A stretch of DNA of 64,000 nt, from positions 428,510 to 492,509 of the forward strand of contig NZ_LQWV01000012.1 of assembly GCF_001553855.1 (NCBI RefSeq), in the 5' to 3' direction. This document shows positions 56,796 through 64,000 of the stretch, in pieces; positions within the stretch are counted from its first letter, which is position 1, and every line of letters starts with the position of its first letter. The stretch is from Streptococcus gordonii. Lineage in GTDB: Bacteria > Bacillota > Bacilli > Lactobacillales > Streptococcaceae. The notes beneath the pieces were generated by a model. That model was not told the origin of the DNA. It saw only the letters and a list, made by a program, of their open reading frames with translations, and ran no database searches. The position numbers and the translations under genes were made by a program.

Positions 56796-57472
56796 AATTA
56801 GATGTACGAAGCAAGGTCCTTTTGGTTTTATTTGCCAATCTGGCCTTTCTTTTTAGAGTATCTGGCTGGCTTGAACTGATAATCGTTTCAGGCTTAGCGA
56901 CGCTCTTATACTTTGCTGGAAAAGGTAAGATTGCCGTCTATAGTTTACTATCCTTTGTCCTATTTTGGACTCTGGATGCTTATCTAACTGATTTCTTTTC
57001 TTTTCAACTGATACGAAATTTCGTAACTCTGCTCACGGCTGGACGTTTTATGCTTCCTTCTTTTATGGCTGGGAGTTTGCTTTTGACAACTGCGACAGCC
57101 TACGACCTGGTTCATGGTCTCAGAAAATGGCATCTACCGGAATCTTTTCTTTTAACCTTAGGAGTGATGATGCGATTTTTGCCAGCTATACCAGCAGATG
57201 CGAAAACGATTCATAGAAGTTTACGTCTTCGAGGGATTTTCCTTAGAAAAAGGGATTTTATCTTTCGTCCAGTGACCTACTTTGAGTATCTCCTGGTACC
57301 GCTACTCATGTCACTCATGCGAACGGTTCAAGCGTTGACCATAGCTAGCCTTACCAAAGGATTAGCACTAGGAAAAAGACCGACAGAAACTTTTTCATCA
57401 ACCTTTAATTTAGCAGATTGGAGTACCTGTGCATGGATGTTTATCATGACCTTGTGGATGATAAGAGGCTGA
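56792..57472 (+). CDS. ECF transporter T component (CbiQ/EcfT family)
   Basis: 226 residues, about five hydrophobic segments and two cytoplasmic coupling motifs: RSLRLRGI (about 147-154) and a second, altered ASLTKGLAL (about 187-195) where Ala-Arg-Gly is normal; both contact the two ATPase domains. Couples S component and ATPase. The last 40 bases overlap the ATPase gene. Confidence 0.87.
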   Translation: MKLDVRSKVLLVLFANLAFLFRVSGWLELIIVSGLATLLYFAGKGKIAVYSLLSFVLFWTLDAYLTDFFSFQLIRNFVTLLTAGRFMLPSFMAGSLLLTTATAYDLVHGLRKWHLPESFLLTLGVMMRFLPAIPADAKTIHRSLRLRGIFLRKRDFIFRPVTYFEYLLVPLLMSLMRTVQALTIASLTKGLALGKRPTETFSSTFNLADWSTCAWMFIMTLWMIRG

Positions 57473-58860
57473 TTACTGCGACCGGCTTTCGTTTTACTTA
57501 TGAAAATAGCAGAGCTAGTAGCTTGCTGGTTGAAGATTTACAAATCTCATCAGGCCAGTTGGTCGTCTTATGTGGCAAGAGTGGGAGTGGCAAATCAACC
57601 TTCTTAAGATTAATCAATAGCTTAATTCCAGATTACTATGAGGGAAAATTAGAAGGTCAATTAGAAATAGCCGATCAGTCAGCAGGAAAACAGACGGTTG
57701 AAGAATGTTCCAAGCGAGTTGCTTCAGTTTTTCAAAATCCCTCCAGTCAGTTTTTTCATAAATACGTTAAGCATGAATTGGTTTTGCCTGGTGAAAATCA
57801 TGGTCAATCAGCAGCAGAAATTTTGAATAAATTAGAAAAATTAACTGCTGACTTTGCTTTAGAAGACTATCTTGAACGTGACATTTCTACTTTATCAGGT
57901 GGAGAAAAGCAGAGAATTGCCCTTTTAACGGCCCTGATGCAAGACACAGATTTCTTGGTTTTAGATGAACCGACAGCTAATCTGGACAGACCAGGGATTG
58001 AGCAAGTAGCTAGTTATCTTTCTATCTTAAAACAGGAGGGGAAAACGATTCTTATAGCGGAGCATCGCTTGGATTATTTAAAGGACTTGGCTGACCGCTA
58101 TCTTTATTTTGATCAAGGTGTTCTTGAAAGAGATTATTCAAAAAAGGAGTTTGATAGCTTAACGGAAACAGAACGCCATAATTTAGGACTGCGAAGTCAG
58201 CAGCTATCTAGCTCTATCTCGAGACTTGAGGCAAAGAAGCAAGTTGCTCCTTCACCACTGATGGGGGATTTGACCATAAAAAATCTTCGCTTACAGGCAG
58301 GGGACCAGGAATTGAGTTTTCTTGAAGAAGCTAACTTCAAGTCAGGAGCGATTACAGCCCTTGTGGGTCCTAATGGGAAAGGTAAATCAACTCTAGCTTT
58401 TTATCTGGCTGGTTTATTAGACGATGAAGATGCAACTTTTTCTTTAAATGGACATGCTCTGTCAGCTCATGAACGTCTGAAAGAGACTGCTTTTGTTCTG
58501 CAAGAGGTTGCTCTTCAGCTCTTTTCAGATAGTGTCCAAAAGGAGTTGACCTTGGGTTTGAAAAAAGTCGTCGATGCATCAAATATCTTAGAAAACTTAG
58601 GATTAAAAGGCTTAGAAGAAAGACATCCAATGACCCTATCAGGTGGAGAGATGCAAAGACTAGTCATAGCTAGTCAAGTCCTTACTAAAAAAAGAGTGTT
58701 TATTTTTGACGAACCTAGTTCAGGTTTAGATTACCAGCAAATGTTACAAGTGGCTGACTTACTGAAGACATTAAAAGAGCAGGGAAAAATTATTTTGCTC
58801 ATTTCTCATGATGAAGAACTGCTTGAGAAGACAGCTGATTACTTTCTTACCTTAAATTAA
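57433..58860 (+). CDS. ECF transporter ATPase with two fused nucleotide-binding domains
   Basis: 475 residues: two complete ABC ATPase domains in one chain. Domain 1 has GKSGSGKST (about 47-55), LSGGEKQRIA and FLVLDEPTANLD; domain 2 has GPNGKGKST (about 311-319), LSGGEMQRLV and FIFDEPSSGLD. Fused EcfA-EcfA' units are usual for dedicated (group I) ECF systems, so this module does not depend on the shared EcfAA'T. ATG 57433 is chosen from GGAG ten bases upstream; GTG 57454 is possible. Confidence 0.88.
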   Translation: MDVYHDLVDDKRLITATGFRFTYENSRASSLLVEDLQISSGQLVVLCGKSGSGKSTFLRLINSLIPDYYEGKLEGQLEIADQSAGKQTVEECSKRVASVFQNPSSQFFHKYVKHELVLPGENHGQSAAEILNKLEKLTADFALEDYLERDISTLSGGEKQRIALLTALMQDTDFLVLDEPTANLDRPGIEQVASYLSILKQEGKTILIAEHRLDYLKDLADRYLYFDQGVLERDYSKKEFDSLTETERHNLGLRSQQLSSSISRLEAKKQVAPSPLMGDLTIKNLRLQAGDQELSFLEEANFKSGAITALVGPNGKGKSTLAFYLAGLLDDEDATFSLNGHALSAHERLKETAFVLQEVALQLFSDSVQKELTLGLKKVVDASNILENLGLKGLEERHPMTLSGGEMQRLVIASQVLTKKRVFIFDEPSSGLDYQQMLQVADLLKTLKEQGKIILLISHDEELLEKTADYFLTLN

Positions 58861-58877
58861 TTACTCGCTATACAAAA

Positions 58878-58904
58878 AAACTATAGCTTTTATAGTTGTT
58901 TATC
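58878..58904 (+). terminator. ABC-ECF operon terminator
   Basis: AACTATA/TATAGTT stem with GCTTT loop, then GTTTAT. Moderately strong. Confidence 0.6.
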
Positions 58905-58927
58905 TAGATTTCCCCTCCTATTTTTGG

Positions 58928-58985
58928 TATGATTGAAGAACAGAAATGTAGCTTCTGGCTTTGCTATTTTTGTATTTCTAGAGTT
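58928..58985 (+). promoter_or_regulatory. Candidate promoter and leader hairpin of the SAM hydrolase gene
   Basis: TGG-TATGAT (-10 at 58928-58933) with a weak -35, followed by a bulged hairpin AGAAAT-TAGC/GCTA-ATTTCT (58944-58982) at the start of the presumed leader. No known SAM riboswitch class is evident. Confidence 0.35.
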
Positions 58986-59047
58986 GATTAGACTGGCAGA
59001 ATAGTAGATAAGTAGGTTAAAGTTCAGGACTATAAGAGGGAGAATAC

Positions 59048-59893
59048 ATGAACAATTTACTTGTATTGCAATCGGATTTTGGTCTTGTGGATGGCGCAGT
59101 ATCAGCGATGATTGGTGTGGCTCTGGAGGAGTCAGCTACGTTAAAGATTCACCATTTAACACACGACATTACGCCTTATAATATTTTTGAAGGTAGTTAT
59201 CGTCTTTTTCAAACGGTCAACTACTGGCCAGAAGGGACAACCTTTGTTTCAGTGGTCGATCCGGGTGTTGGCTCTAAGCGGAAGAGCGTAGTTGCAAAAA
59301 CAGCGCAAAACCAATACATCGTCACTCCAGACAATGGAACCTTGTCTTTTATTAAGAAACACGTTGGTATTGTGGCTATTCGGGAAATTTCTGAAGTCGA
59401 AAATCGTCGAAAGAATACCGAACACTCCTATACCTTCCATGGTCGTGATGTCTATGCCTACGCAGGAGCTAAATTGGCTAGTGGCCACATTACTTTTGAA
59501 GAAGTAGGGCCAGAATTAAGTGTGGATGAGATTGTCGAGATTCCAGTTGTGGAGACCACCTTTGGCGAAGGTTCTGTCAGCGGGGCTATCGATATTCTAG
59601 ACGTTCGATTTGGTTCTCTTTGGACTTCTATTACTCGCGAAGAATTCCAAGAGTTAGAACCTCGATTTGGAGACCGTTTTGAGGTAACGATCTACAATAA
59701 CGATATGTTGGTTTACCAAAATCAAGTGACCTATGGGAAGTCCTTTGCGGATGTTCGCATCGGTCAGCCGATTATTTATATCAATTCGCTCTATCGGGTT
59801 GGTCTAGCAATCAACCAAGGTTCTTTTGCCAAAGCCTACAATGTTGGTGTGGGTGCCCAGTGGCATATTGAAATCAAGCGTATTGAAAATTAG
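59048..59893 (+). CDS. SAM hydrolase (SAM hydroxide adenosyltransferase family)
   Basis: 281 residues of the former DUF62 family, which hydrolyse S-adenosylmethionine to adenosine and methionine. Seen: [15 protein letters not shown] (about 7-21, Asp pair binding ribose), [11 protein letters not shown] (about 70-80), and [15 protein letters not shown] (about 130-144) carrying the conserved His/Asp. Halogenase-specific insertions are absent. The C-terminal beta-barrel is complete. It is paired with an ECF S component 23 bases downstream; why streptococci would destroy SAM next to a vitamin-type transporter is unknown. Confidence 0.92.
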   Translation: MNNLLVLQSDFGLVDGAVSAMIGVALEESATLKIHHLTHDITPYNIFEGSYRLFQTVNYWPEGTTFVSVVDPGVGSKRKSVVAKTAQNQYIVTPDNGTLSFIKKHVGIVAIREISEVENRRKNTEHSYTFHGRDVYAYAGAKLASGHITFEEVGPELSVDEIVEIPVVETTFGEGSVSGAIDILDVRFGSLWTSITREEFQELEPRFGDRFEVTIYNNDMLVYQNQVTYGKSFADVRIGQPIIYINSLYRVGLAINQGSFAKAYNVGVGAQWHIEIKRIEN

Positions 59894-59916
59894 CGATTTG
59901 TAAAGAGGAGATAAAC

Positions 59917-60477
59917 ATGAAAAAAATATTTGATACAACTTTTACCATTAAAGAAGTCGTGGCAACTGGTATTGGTGCAGCGCTCTTCGTTGTAATTGGG
60001 ATGGTCAGCATTCCAACGCCTGTTCCAAACACTAGCATTCAGTTGCAATATGCTGTCCAAGCTTTGTTTGGCGTTGTTTTTGGTCCAATCGTTGGTTTCT
60101 TAACAGGATTTATTGGCCATGCCCTAAAAGACTCCATCCAATCTGGAAACCCTTGGTGGACTTGGATCTTGGCTAGTGGTTTGTTTGGACTTGTAGTCGG
60201 TTTGCTTAAGAATTACCTACGTGTGGCTCAGGGAGTATTTGAATCAAGAGATATTATTACATTTAATGTTGTTCAGTTTGTGGCTAATGCCTTGGTATGG
60301 GTAGTCATCGCTCCACTTGGGGATATCTTGATCTATAATGAACCAAGTAATAAGGTCTTTGCACAAGGTGTTGTCGCAACTGTTGCCAATGGTCTGACTG
60401 TTGCAGTTGCCGGAACCTTACTTTTAATTGCCTATGCACGTACTCAGACAAAGAGTGGCAGCCTTAAAAAAGATTAA
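59917..60477 (+). CDS. ECF transporter S component, UPF0397 family
   Basis: 186 residues with about six helices: [20 protein letters not shown] start, [26 protein letters not shown] (about 38-63) and the loop [16 protein letters not shown]. In other streptococci this S component is often followed by its own duplicated ATPase and T protein; here neither follows. It must use the shared EcfAA'T or the module encoded just upstream. Ribosome site AGAGGAG. Ligand unknown. Confidence 0.88.
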   Translation: MKKIFDTTFTIKEVVATGIGAALFVVIGMVSIPTPVPNTSIQLQYAVQALFGVVFGPIVGFLTGFIGHALKDSIQSGNPWWTWILASGLFGLVVGLLKNYLRVAQGVFESRDIITFNVVQFVANALVWVVIAPLGDILIYNEPSNKVFAQGVVATVANGLTVAVAGTLLLIAYARTQTKSGSLKKD

Positions 60478-60495
60478 ATCACGCGATAAGAATAA

Positions 60496-60525
60496 AAAGA
60501 TCGAGAGATATCTCGATCTTTTTCT
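60496..60525 (+). terminator. Terminator after the UPF0397 gene
   Basis: Near-perfect AAAAGATCGAGA/TCTCGATCTTTT palindrome and T5. Confidence 0.9.
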
Positions 60526-60545
60526 GTTAAAAATAAAATACTTTT

Positions 60546-60586
60546 TGCAATTTATATATTGCATTTTAAAAAATATATTGTATAAT
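60546..60586 (+). promoter_or_regulatory. Promoter with candidate operator of the small-membrane-protein/Xre operon
   Basis: TTGCAT (60559-60564), 16 bp, TATAAT (60581-60586). A TGCAAT/ATTGCA inverted repeat (60546-60563) covers the -35; a related ATTGTA half-site (60577-60582) touches the -10. This fits autorepression by the Xre protein encoded 210 bases downstream. Confidence 0.6.
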
Positions 60587-60615
60587 AGACTTATAAAAAT
60601 GAAGGGAGAACCGAT

Positions 60616-60813
60616 ATGAAAAACATCAAAAATATTTATTCACCACTTATTTGGCTTGTTTTGGGTGTAATTTTTTTGGTTATAGGACTGAACAATCAAA
60701 ATCATACTTTTCTTATTTTTGCTGGCTGTGATATTGCAATTGGTTGTGCACTTTTAAGCATAGCAACTAAGAAGAAAAATGATAAGGACGATGATCATGG
60801 CAAAAAATCTTAA
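60616..60813 (+). CDS. Small two-helix membrane protein
   Basis: 65 residues: two hydrophobic helices (about 10-27 and 31-50) and a strongly charged tail ([13 protein letters not shown]). GAAGGGAG precedes the ATG. Its 3' end overlaps the Xre gene by 17 bases. Small membrane protein plus short Xre regulator is a recurring pair in Firmicutes; the function is unknown, with bacteriocin immunity or stress sensing as guesses. Confidence 0.75.
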   Translation: MKNIKNIYSPLIWLVLGVIFLVIGLNNQNHTFLIFAGCDIAIGCALLSIATKKKNDKDDDHGKKS

Positions 60814-60991
60814 GCTAAAGATGGCGCGAGTGGAGCATGATATGACTCAGGGCGACTTAGCAGATGCTATCGGAGTGACCCGCCAGACCATTGGCTTGAT
60901 TGAGGCGGGTAAGTACAATCCCAGTCTCAGTTTATGCATAGCGATTTGCAAATGTCTCGATAAAACGCTGGATCAATTGTTTTGGGAGTAA
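60797..60991 (+). CDS. Xre-family short transcriptional regulator (YozG-like)
   Basis: 64 residues forming just one HTH_3 domain: [37 protein letters not shown]. No ligand domain. The C-terminal LDQLFWE is typical of the short Cro/YozG group. I start at ATG 60797 (AAGGA upstream); the frame extends 18 bases earlier. The tandem repeats begin right at its stop codon. Confidence 0.88.
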   Translation: MAKNLKLKMARVEHDMTQGDLADAIGVTRQTIGLIEAGKYNPSLSLCIAICKCLDKTLDQLFWE

Positions 60992-60992
60992 A

Positions 60993-61190
60993 AATGTCCG
61001 GGGGACATTTTTAGCCTGAGCCGAAAAATACGAAAGCGAGGGAATGTCCGGGGAACATTTTTAGCCTGAAGCCGAAAAATACGAAAGCGAGGGAATGTCT
61101 GAGGGACATTTTTAGCCCGAGCCGAAAAACGCGGAAGCGAGGGAATGTCCGGGGGACATTTTTAACCTAAGCCTAAAAATGTGAAAGAAA
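60993..61190 (+). repeat. Four tandem 50-51-bp repeats, each with a terminator-like hairpin
   Basis: Units begin at 60993, 61043, 61094 and 61144 (periods 50, 51, 50). Each holds AATGTCC-GGG-GGACATT followed by TTTTT, then AGCC-GAGCC-GAAAAA and GAAAGCGAGGG. Unit 1 and 4 hairpins are perfect; unit 2 has one mismatch and unit 3 a T-G pair, so pairing is largely retained. Unit 4 is diverged after the T-run. The arm-loop-T layout is that of intrinsic terminators repeated four times. Gap 60992-61268 holds no gene. Confidence 0.92.
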
Positions 61191-61268
61191 TGACCAGCAA
61201 TAGTTGAAGAGCAATTTTCATACAAATGTTGAATAAGATGAAATTTTAAGTAAAAGAGGAAAACGCAT

Positions 61269-61766
61269 ATGAAATCTAAAAATAGACAAGAGATCTTTAA
61301 AGATGAGCGTACGGTACAGATTGAACATAAAATAGGAAATGAACTCGCTTTTTTAGCTATCATTCTATTACTTTTATCTATTTTTGTGAAACTCCTTTAT
61401 TGGAGATTAGATTGGCAAGCTTATTTACCTGAAATTATCATTATTTTTACTTTAGAAATTTATGCTGGTGTACGCAGTTGGCAACTTGGCCTAGATATTA
61501 GGCGTAGTGATACAACTGGTAGTAGTAGAAGATTCAGAAGTCGTCTGGCTACAGGAATATTCCTAGCAGCTTCCTTCTTGCTTGTTCAAAATCTGAATGG
61601 AGACTCGAAAGAAAAACCATCATTTAGTCAGAATCCTGTTTTGCAATTTATTTTTATTTTAGTTTTGATAGTTGCCTTTTCTAGTATACTTGATCAACTG
61701 GTCAATTATTTTTATCGGAAGAGACAGATAAAATTAGAGCAAGAATTAGAAAATGATGAGAATTAG
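61269..61766 (+). CDS. DER-motif membrane protein, paralogue 1
   Basis: 165 residues: short basic start, KDERTVQIEHKIGNEL (about 11-26), four hydrophobic helices, a conserved LGLDIRR after helix 2 (about 73-79) and a basic-acidic tail (KRQIKLEQELENDE). The same plan recurs in the two following homologous frames. No enzyme motif. Ribosome site AAAGAGGAAAA. Family not named with confidence. Confidence 0.72.
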   Translation: MKSKNRQEIFKDERTVQIEHKIGNELAFLAIILLLLSIFVKLLYWRLDWQAYLPEIIIIFTLEIYAGVRSWQLGLDIRRSDTTGSSRRFRSRLATGIFLAASFLLVQNLNGDSKEKPSFSQNPVLQFIFILVLIVAFSSILDQLVNYFYRKRQIKLEQELENDEN

Positions 61767-61798
61767 AATTAATGAATTTTTAATTTATAAATAAGAAA

Positions 61799-62287
61799 GT
61801 GAGTAAAAAAATGAAGAAGCAGCCTGTTTTAAAAGATGAACGAATAGAGAAATTGGACGGAAAAGTTGCAGGAGAATTAGTGTTAGGAATGTTTTTCTTC
61901 TTAGCTATATCTGTGTTTTTCAAAGTCTATATTCTCCGTCTAAGCTTGCTAGCTTATCTGCCAGAAGGGACTCTCCTTATCCTAGTAGGTCTCTATGCTT
62001 TGCTTCGTCGCTTAAGCCTAGGCATTGATGTTCGTGATATGGTGAGAGAGGAAAAATGGCCAGAACGTGTTGGTAGTGGAATTATTTTTGCTTTAATTCT
62101 TGTGGCTATTGATTTCTTTGGACAGCGAGAAAGTATGGCTAGCATGCTGAGTATGTTGTATCTGCTTAAGATGTTTTTTGCAATGGTTCTTTTTATATTT
62201 GGAAGCTTGACCATGGACAAGATTAGTCTTTTCCTAAACGGCAAACGTCAGGCAAAGTTGGATCAGGAATTGGAGGATGAAGAATGA
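61799..62287 (+). CDS. DER-motif membrane protein, paralogue 2
   Basis: 162 residues with LKDERIEKLDGKVAGEL (about 11-27), four helices, LSLGIDVRDM (about 72-81) and a KRQAKLDQELEDEE tail, thus a clear diverged copy of its neighbour. The start is GTG 61799 or ATG 61811; neither has a strong ribosome site. Overlaps the CPBP gene by four bases (ATGA), so the two are translationally coupled. Confidence 0.72.
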   Translation: MSKKMKKQPVLKDERIEKLDGKVAGELVLGMFFFLAISVFFKVYILRLSLLAYLPEGTLLILVGLYALLRRLSLGIDVRDMVREEKWPERVGSGIIFALILVAIDFFGQRESMASMLSMLYLLKMFFAMVLFIFGSLTMDKISLFLNGKRQAKLDQELEDEE

Positions 62288-62961
62288 CTTGCTGGAAAAG
62301 ATTGATGTGGGGTGGTTGTGCCTTCTTAGCCTTAGCCTTGTATGTGCTACCTATGGTATTTCAGCAGAAAGCAGAAACTTATCAAATTTCAAAACAGTGG
62401 ACTATTGGCATAGGTATTTTGCTAATCTTCCTCGCTTTACTGGTCTTTATCGTGGTAGCAAAGAAGATTGGAATCTTATCTCAGTCTGGGAAAGTCTTTC
62501 AAAAAGGAGACGGGAAACGAATTTCTCTTAGCATCTTAGGCATGTTCCTTATATCTATCCTTGGAACTGCTTTATTACGGTGGCTAAATGGAGAAGTTAC
62601 AACGGCTAATCAGGCGTCTTTGATAGAGGAGTTTAAAAGAGGAAATGGGATTTTGTTACCCATCATGCTTGGAGTTTTAGCACCTATTGTTGAAGAAATT
62701 ATCTTCCGTGGAATCCTCCCACTAAAAATCTTTAAAGGCTATGAGGGATGGGGCTATATCGTAGGCGGACTCCTCTTTGCGCTTTTTCACGGGCCAACCA
62801 ATATCGTGTCTTTTGTGATTTATGCTGTTTCTTCTGTGATTTTGACATTGCTGGCCTATCGAACTCGTCGCTTGGAAGTCAGTATTGCAGTTCACATGAT
62901 TAATAATGGACTTCCTGCCATTATCATGTTGTTAATTGGTATTTTTGGAATGGAAGTATAG
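62284..62961 (+). CDS. CPBP-family intramembrane glutamic endopeptidase-like protein
   Basis: 225 residues, about six to eight membrane helices. All three CPBP motifs are intact: EEIIFR (137-142), FALFH (165-169) and HMINN (204-208). Members include Rce1-like proteases and bacteriocin-immunity proteins. GGAGG precedes the ATG. Its coupling to a DER-motif membrane protein suggests a joint role, possibly cleaving or protecting a membrane peptide. Confidence 0.9.
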   Translation: MTCWKRLMWGGCAFLALALYVLPMVFQQKAETYQISKQWTIGIGILLIFLALLVFIVVAKKIGILSQSGKVFQKGDGKRISLSILGMFLISILGTALLRWLNGEVTTANQASLIEEFKRGNGILLPIMLGVLAPIVEEIIFRGILPLKIFKGYEGWGYIVGGLLFALFHGPTNIVSFVIYAVSSVILTLLAYRTRRLEVSIAVHMINNGLPAIIMLLIGIFGMEV

Positions 62962-62970
62962 GAGCTTAAA

Positions 62971-63459
62971 ATGAAGATATAACTAATTCATCGTCAAATT
63001 TTAGATGAACGTGAAGAGCAACTTGTCAATAAGGCTGGCATGGAGGCTTTTATTCTTTTGTTGTATGGTGCATTAGCCTTATATGCTGGTTCTGTAGCTA
63101 TGAATGCTGGAGCCATTCACTATCAACCATTCTTGATCCTGATTGCGATTGCAGGTCTATATTTTCTCTGTCGAGCTCAATATCTAGGAGCTAATTATTA
63201 CAACAGTTTCAGTCTGACTATCTGGGGTGTGCTACTTGCGACAGGATTTCTGACCCTCTTGATTGCTTGTCAGAATTTCCAACTGAATCATGCTATTTAT
63301 CATAATAGTGTTTTTCACCCCATGTTTCTTTTGGCCATTTTGGTTACATTTTGCATTCATCTTCCCTTGATACTAGTGGCCAATATTTTCTTAGAGGCTA
63401 TAAGCAAGAGTCAAAAGAAGCGTTTTGAACGCTATTTGAACCAACTTGAGGAAGAGTGA
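62971..63459 (+). pseudogene. DER-motif membrane protein, paralogue 3, with a stop at codon 4
   Basis: GGAG precedes ATG 62971, but the frame reads M-K-I-stop (TAA 62980-62982) and then continues as LIHRQILDEREEQLVNKAG..., which aligns with the N-termini of paralogues 1 and 2 (DER, then K-x-G-x-E). The remaining frame ends at 63459 with four helices and a KKRFERYLNQLEEE tail. A product could start only at ATG 63040, losing the conserved DER segment, or at a rare codon. Probably inactivated recently. Confidence 0.7.
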
Positions 63460-63501
63460 AGTATTTAGCGATTCAGATCTGCTATTTTCCAAACAAATTT
63501 T

Positions 63502-63559
63502 TTGCCCAGTTTTTTCAATCAGGTTATAATAAATAGATGAATTAAAAATTCAGAAAATT
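63502..63559 (+). promoter_or_regulatory. trhO promoter with candidate CodY box in the leader
   Basis: TTGCCC (63502-63507), 17 bp, TATAAT (63525-63530). AAAATTCAGAAAATT at 63545-63559 matches the CodY consensus at 13 of 15 positions, just after the expected start of transcription. Confidence 0.65.
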
Positions 63560-63586
63560 TTATAGAGAAAAGAGAGTTGAAATCTT

Positions 63587-64000
63587 ATGGCAAAAGATAT
63601 TCGCGTCCTACTTTACTACAAATATGTTCCGATTGAGAATGCTGAGAAATTTGCAGCTGACCACCTGGCCTTCTGTAAATCTATCGGTCTGAAAGGCCGT
63701 ATCTTGGTGGCAGATGAGGGAATCAACGGAACGGTTTCTGGTGACTATGAAACCACTCAAAAATACATGGATTATGTGCATTCCTTGCCGGGAATGGAAG
63801 ACCTTTGGTTCAAGATTGACGAAGAAAATGAGCAAGCCTTCAAAAAAATGTTTGTTCGCTACAAGAAAGAAATCGTGCACTTGGGCTTGGAAGACAATGA
63901 TTTTGATAATGACATCAACCCTCTGGAGACGACAGGAGCTTACTTGTCACCTAAGGAATTTAAGGAAGCCCTCTTGGACGAAGACACTGTTGTTCTAGAC
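63587..64000 (+). CDS. trhO: tRNA uridine(34) hydroxylase TrhO, 3' end outside window
   Basis: The first 138 residues of the UPF0176/YceA/TrhO family, which hydroxylate wobble U34 using prephenate. Seen: [13 protein letters not shown] start, [18 protein letters not shown] (about 36-53) and [16 protein letters not shown] (about 85-100). The rhodanese domain with the catalytic Cys lies beyond the window. ATG 63587 with GAGAG upstream. Confidence 0.95.
   Translation, partial: MAKDIRVLLYYKYVPIENAEKFAADHLAFCKSIGLKGRILVADEGINGTVSGDYETTQKYMDYVHSLPGMEDLWFKIDEENEQAFKKMFVRYKKEIVHLGLEDNDFDNDINPLETTGAYLSPKEFKEALLDEDTVVLD

Noticed and set aside
58876..58900. MET-box near the SAM hydrolase gene
   Set aside because: The half-sites AAACTATA and TATAGTT are in the wrong order for TATAGTTT-S-AAACTATA; the hairpin is better read as the preceding terminator.
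60993..61190. CRISPR array
   Set aside because: The copies are directly adjacent 50-bp units with no unique spacers and no cas genes nearby.
61213..61227. CodY box before DER-motif paralogue 1
   Set aside because: Only 12 of 15 positions match, with a broken right half and no clear promoter around it.
61112..61363. Minus-strand frame across the tandem repeats
   Set aside because: It is an antisense shadow of the repeats and of paralogue 1, without a ribosome site.

Overview
The window is a piece of a Firmicutes chromosome, almost certainly an oral Streptococcus of the sanguinis/gordonii/cristatus type. The evidence is the streptococcal gene order (tig-rpoE; secA-DAHP synthase-acpS-alr-recG; codY-pncA; gatCAB; yqeG-yqeH-yhbY-nadD-yqeK-rsfS; SBP-metQ-M20-metN-metI), an M26 zinc metalloprotease, an LPXTG surface protein, CodY boxes, extended -10 promoters and moderate AT richness. 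The species call is an inference. I see no rRNA, tRNA, insertion sequence, prophage or CRISPR array.

Layout. 1-4616: 3' part of a secreted M26 zinc protease. 4997-6806: vitamin kinase, ECF S component and a YwlG-family protein. 6895-18159: core genes (tig, rpoE, a B3/4-domain protein, secA, DAHP synthase, acpS, alr, recG), interrupted by a CPBP gene split by an in-frame stop. 18204-25959: a small-peptide or small-RNA locus, asparaginase, a HAD hydrolase fused to a MazG-like domain, a universal stress protein, an aminotransferase and a coiled-coil LPXTG protein. 26242-33129: codY-pncA, then a T-box leader, an extra-type aspartyl-tRNA synthetase and gatCAB. 33222-36491: small protein, butanediol dehydrogenase, DMT transporter, VTT protein. 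36686-43144: a hypothetical membrane protein, then the yqeG-to-tmcAL ribosome/NAD cluster. 43215-47466: two lipoproteins around yebC and an M20D amidohydrolase. 47673-52657: methionine/amino-acid uptake. 52779-60477: a heterodimeric ABC transporter joined to a full ECF module, then a SAM hydrolase with an orphan S component. 60616-63459: an accessory cluster of small membrane proteins, a Xre regulator, four tandem terminator-like repeats, three diverged paralogues and a CPBP protein. 63587-64000: start of trhO.

Most notable: (1) the T-box before aspS appears to read an asparagine codon (AAC), and the synthetase carries His30 where discriminating enzymes have Leu, so aspS plus gatCAB looks like a tRNA-Asn-sensing route to Asn-tRNA(Asn). 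(2) The ABC-ECF operon has a near-consensus CodY box and an inverted repeat inside its promoter. (3) The 60.6-63.5 kb cluster combines a candidate autoregulated Xre promoter, tandem 50-bp terminator-like repeats and a repeated DER-motif membrane family, one copy of which has a stop at codon 4.
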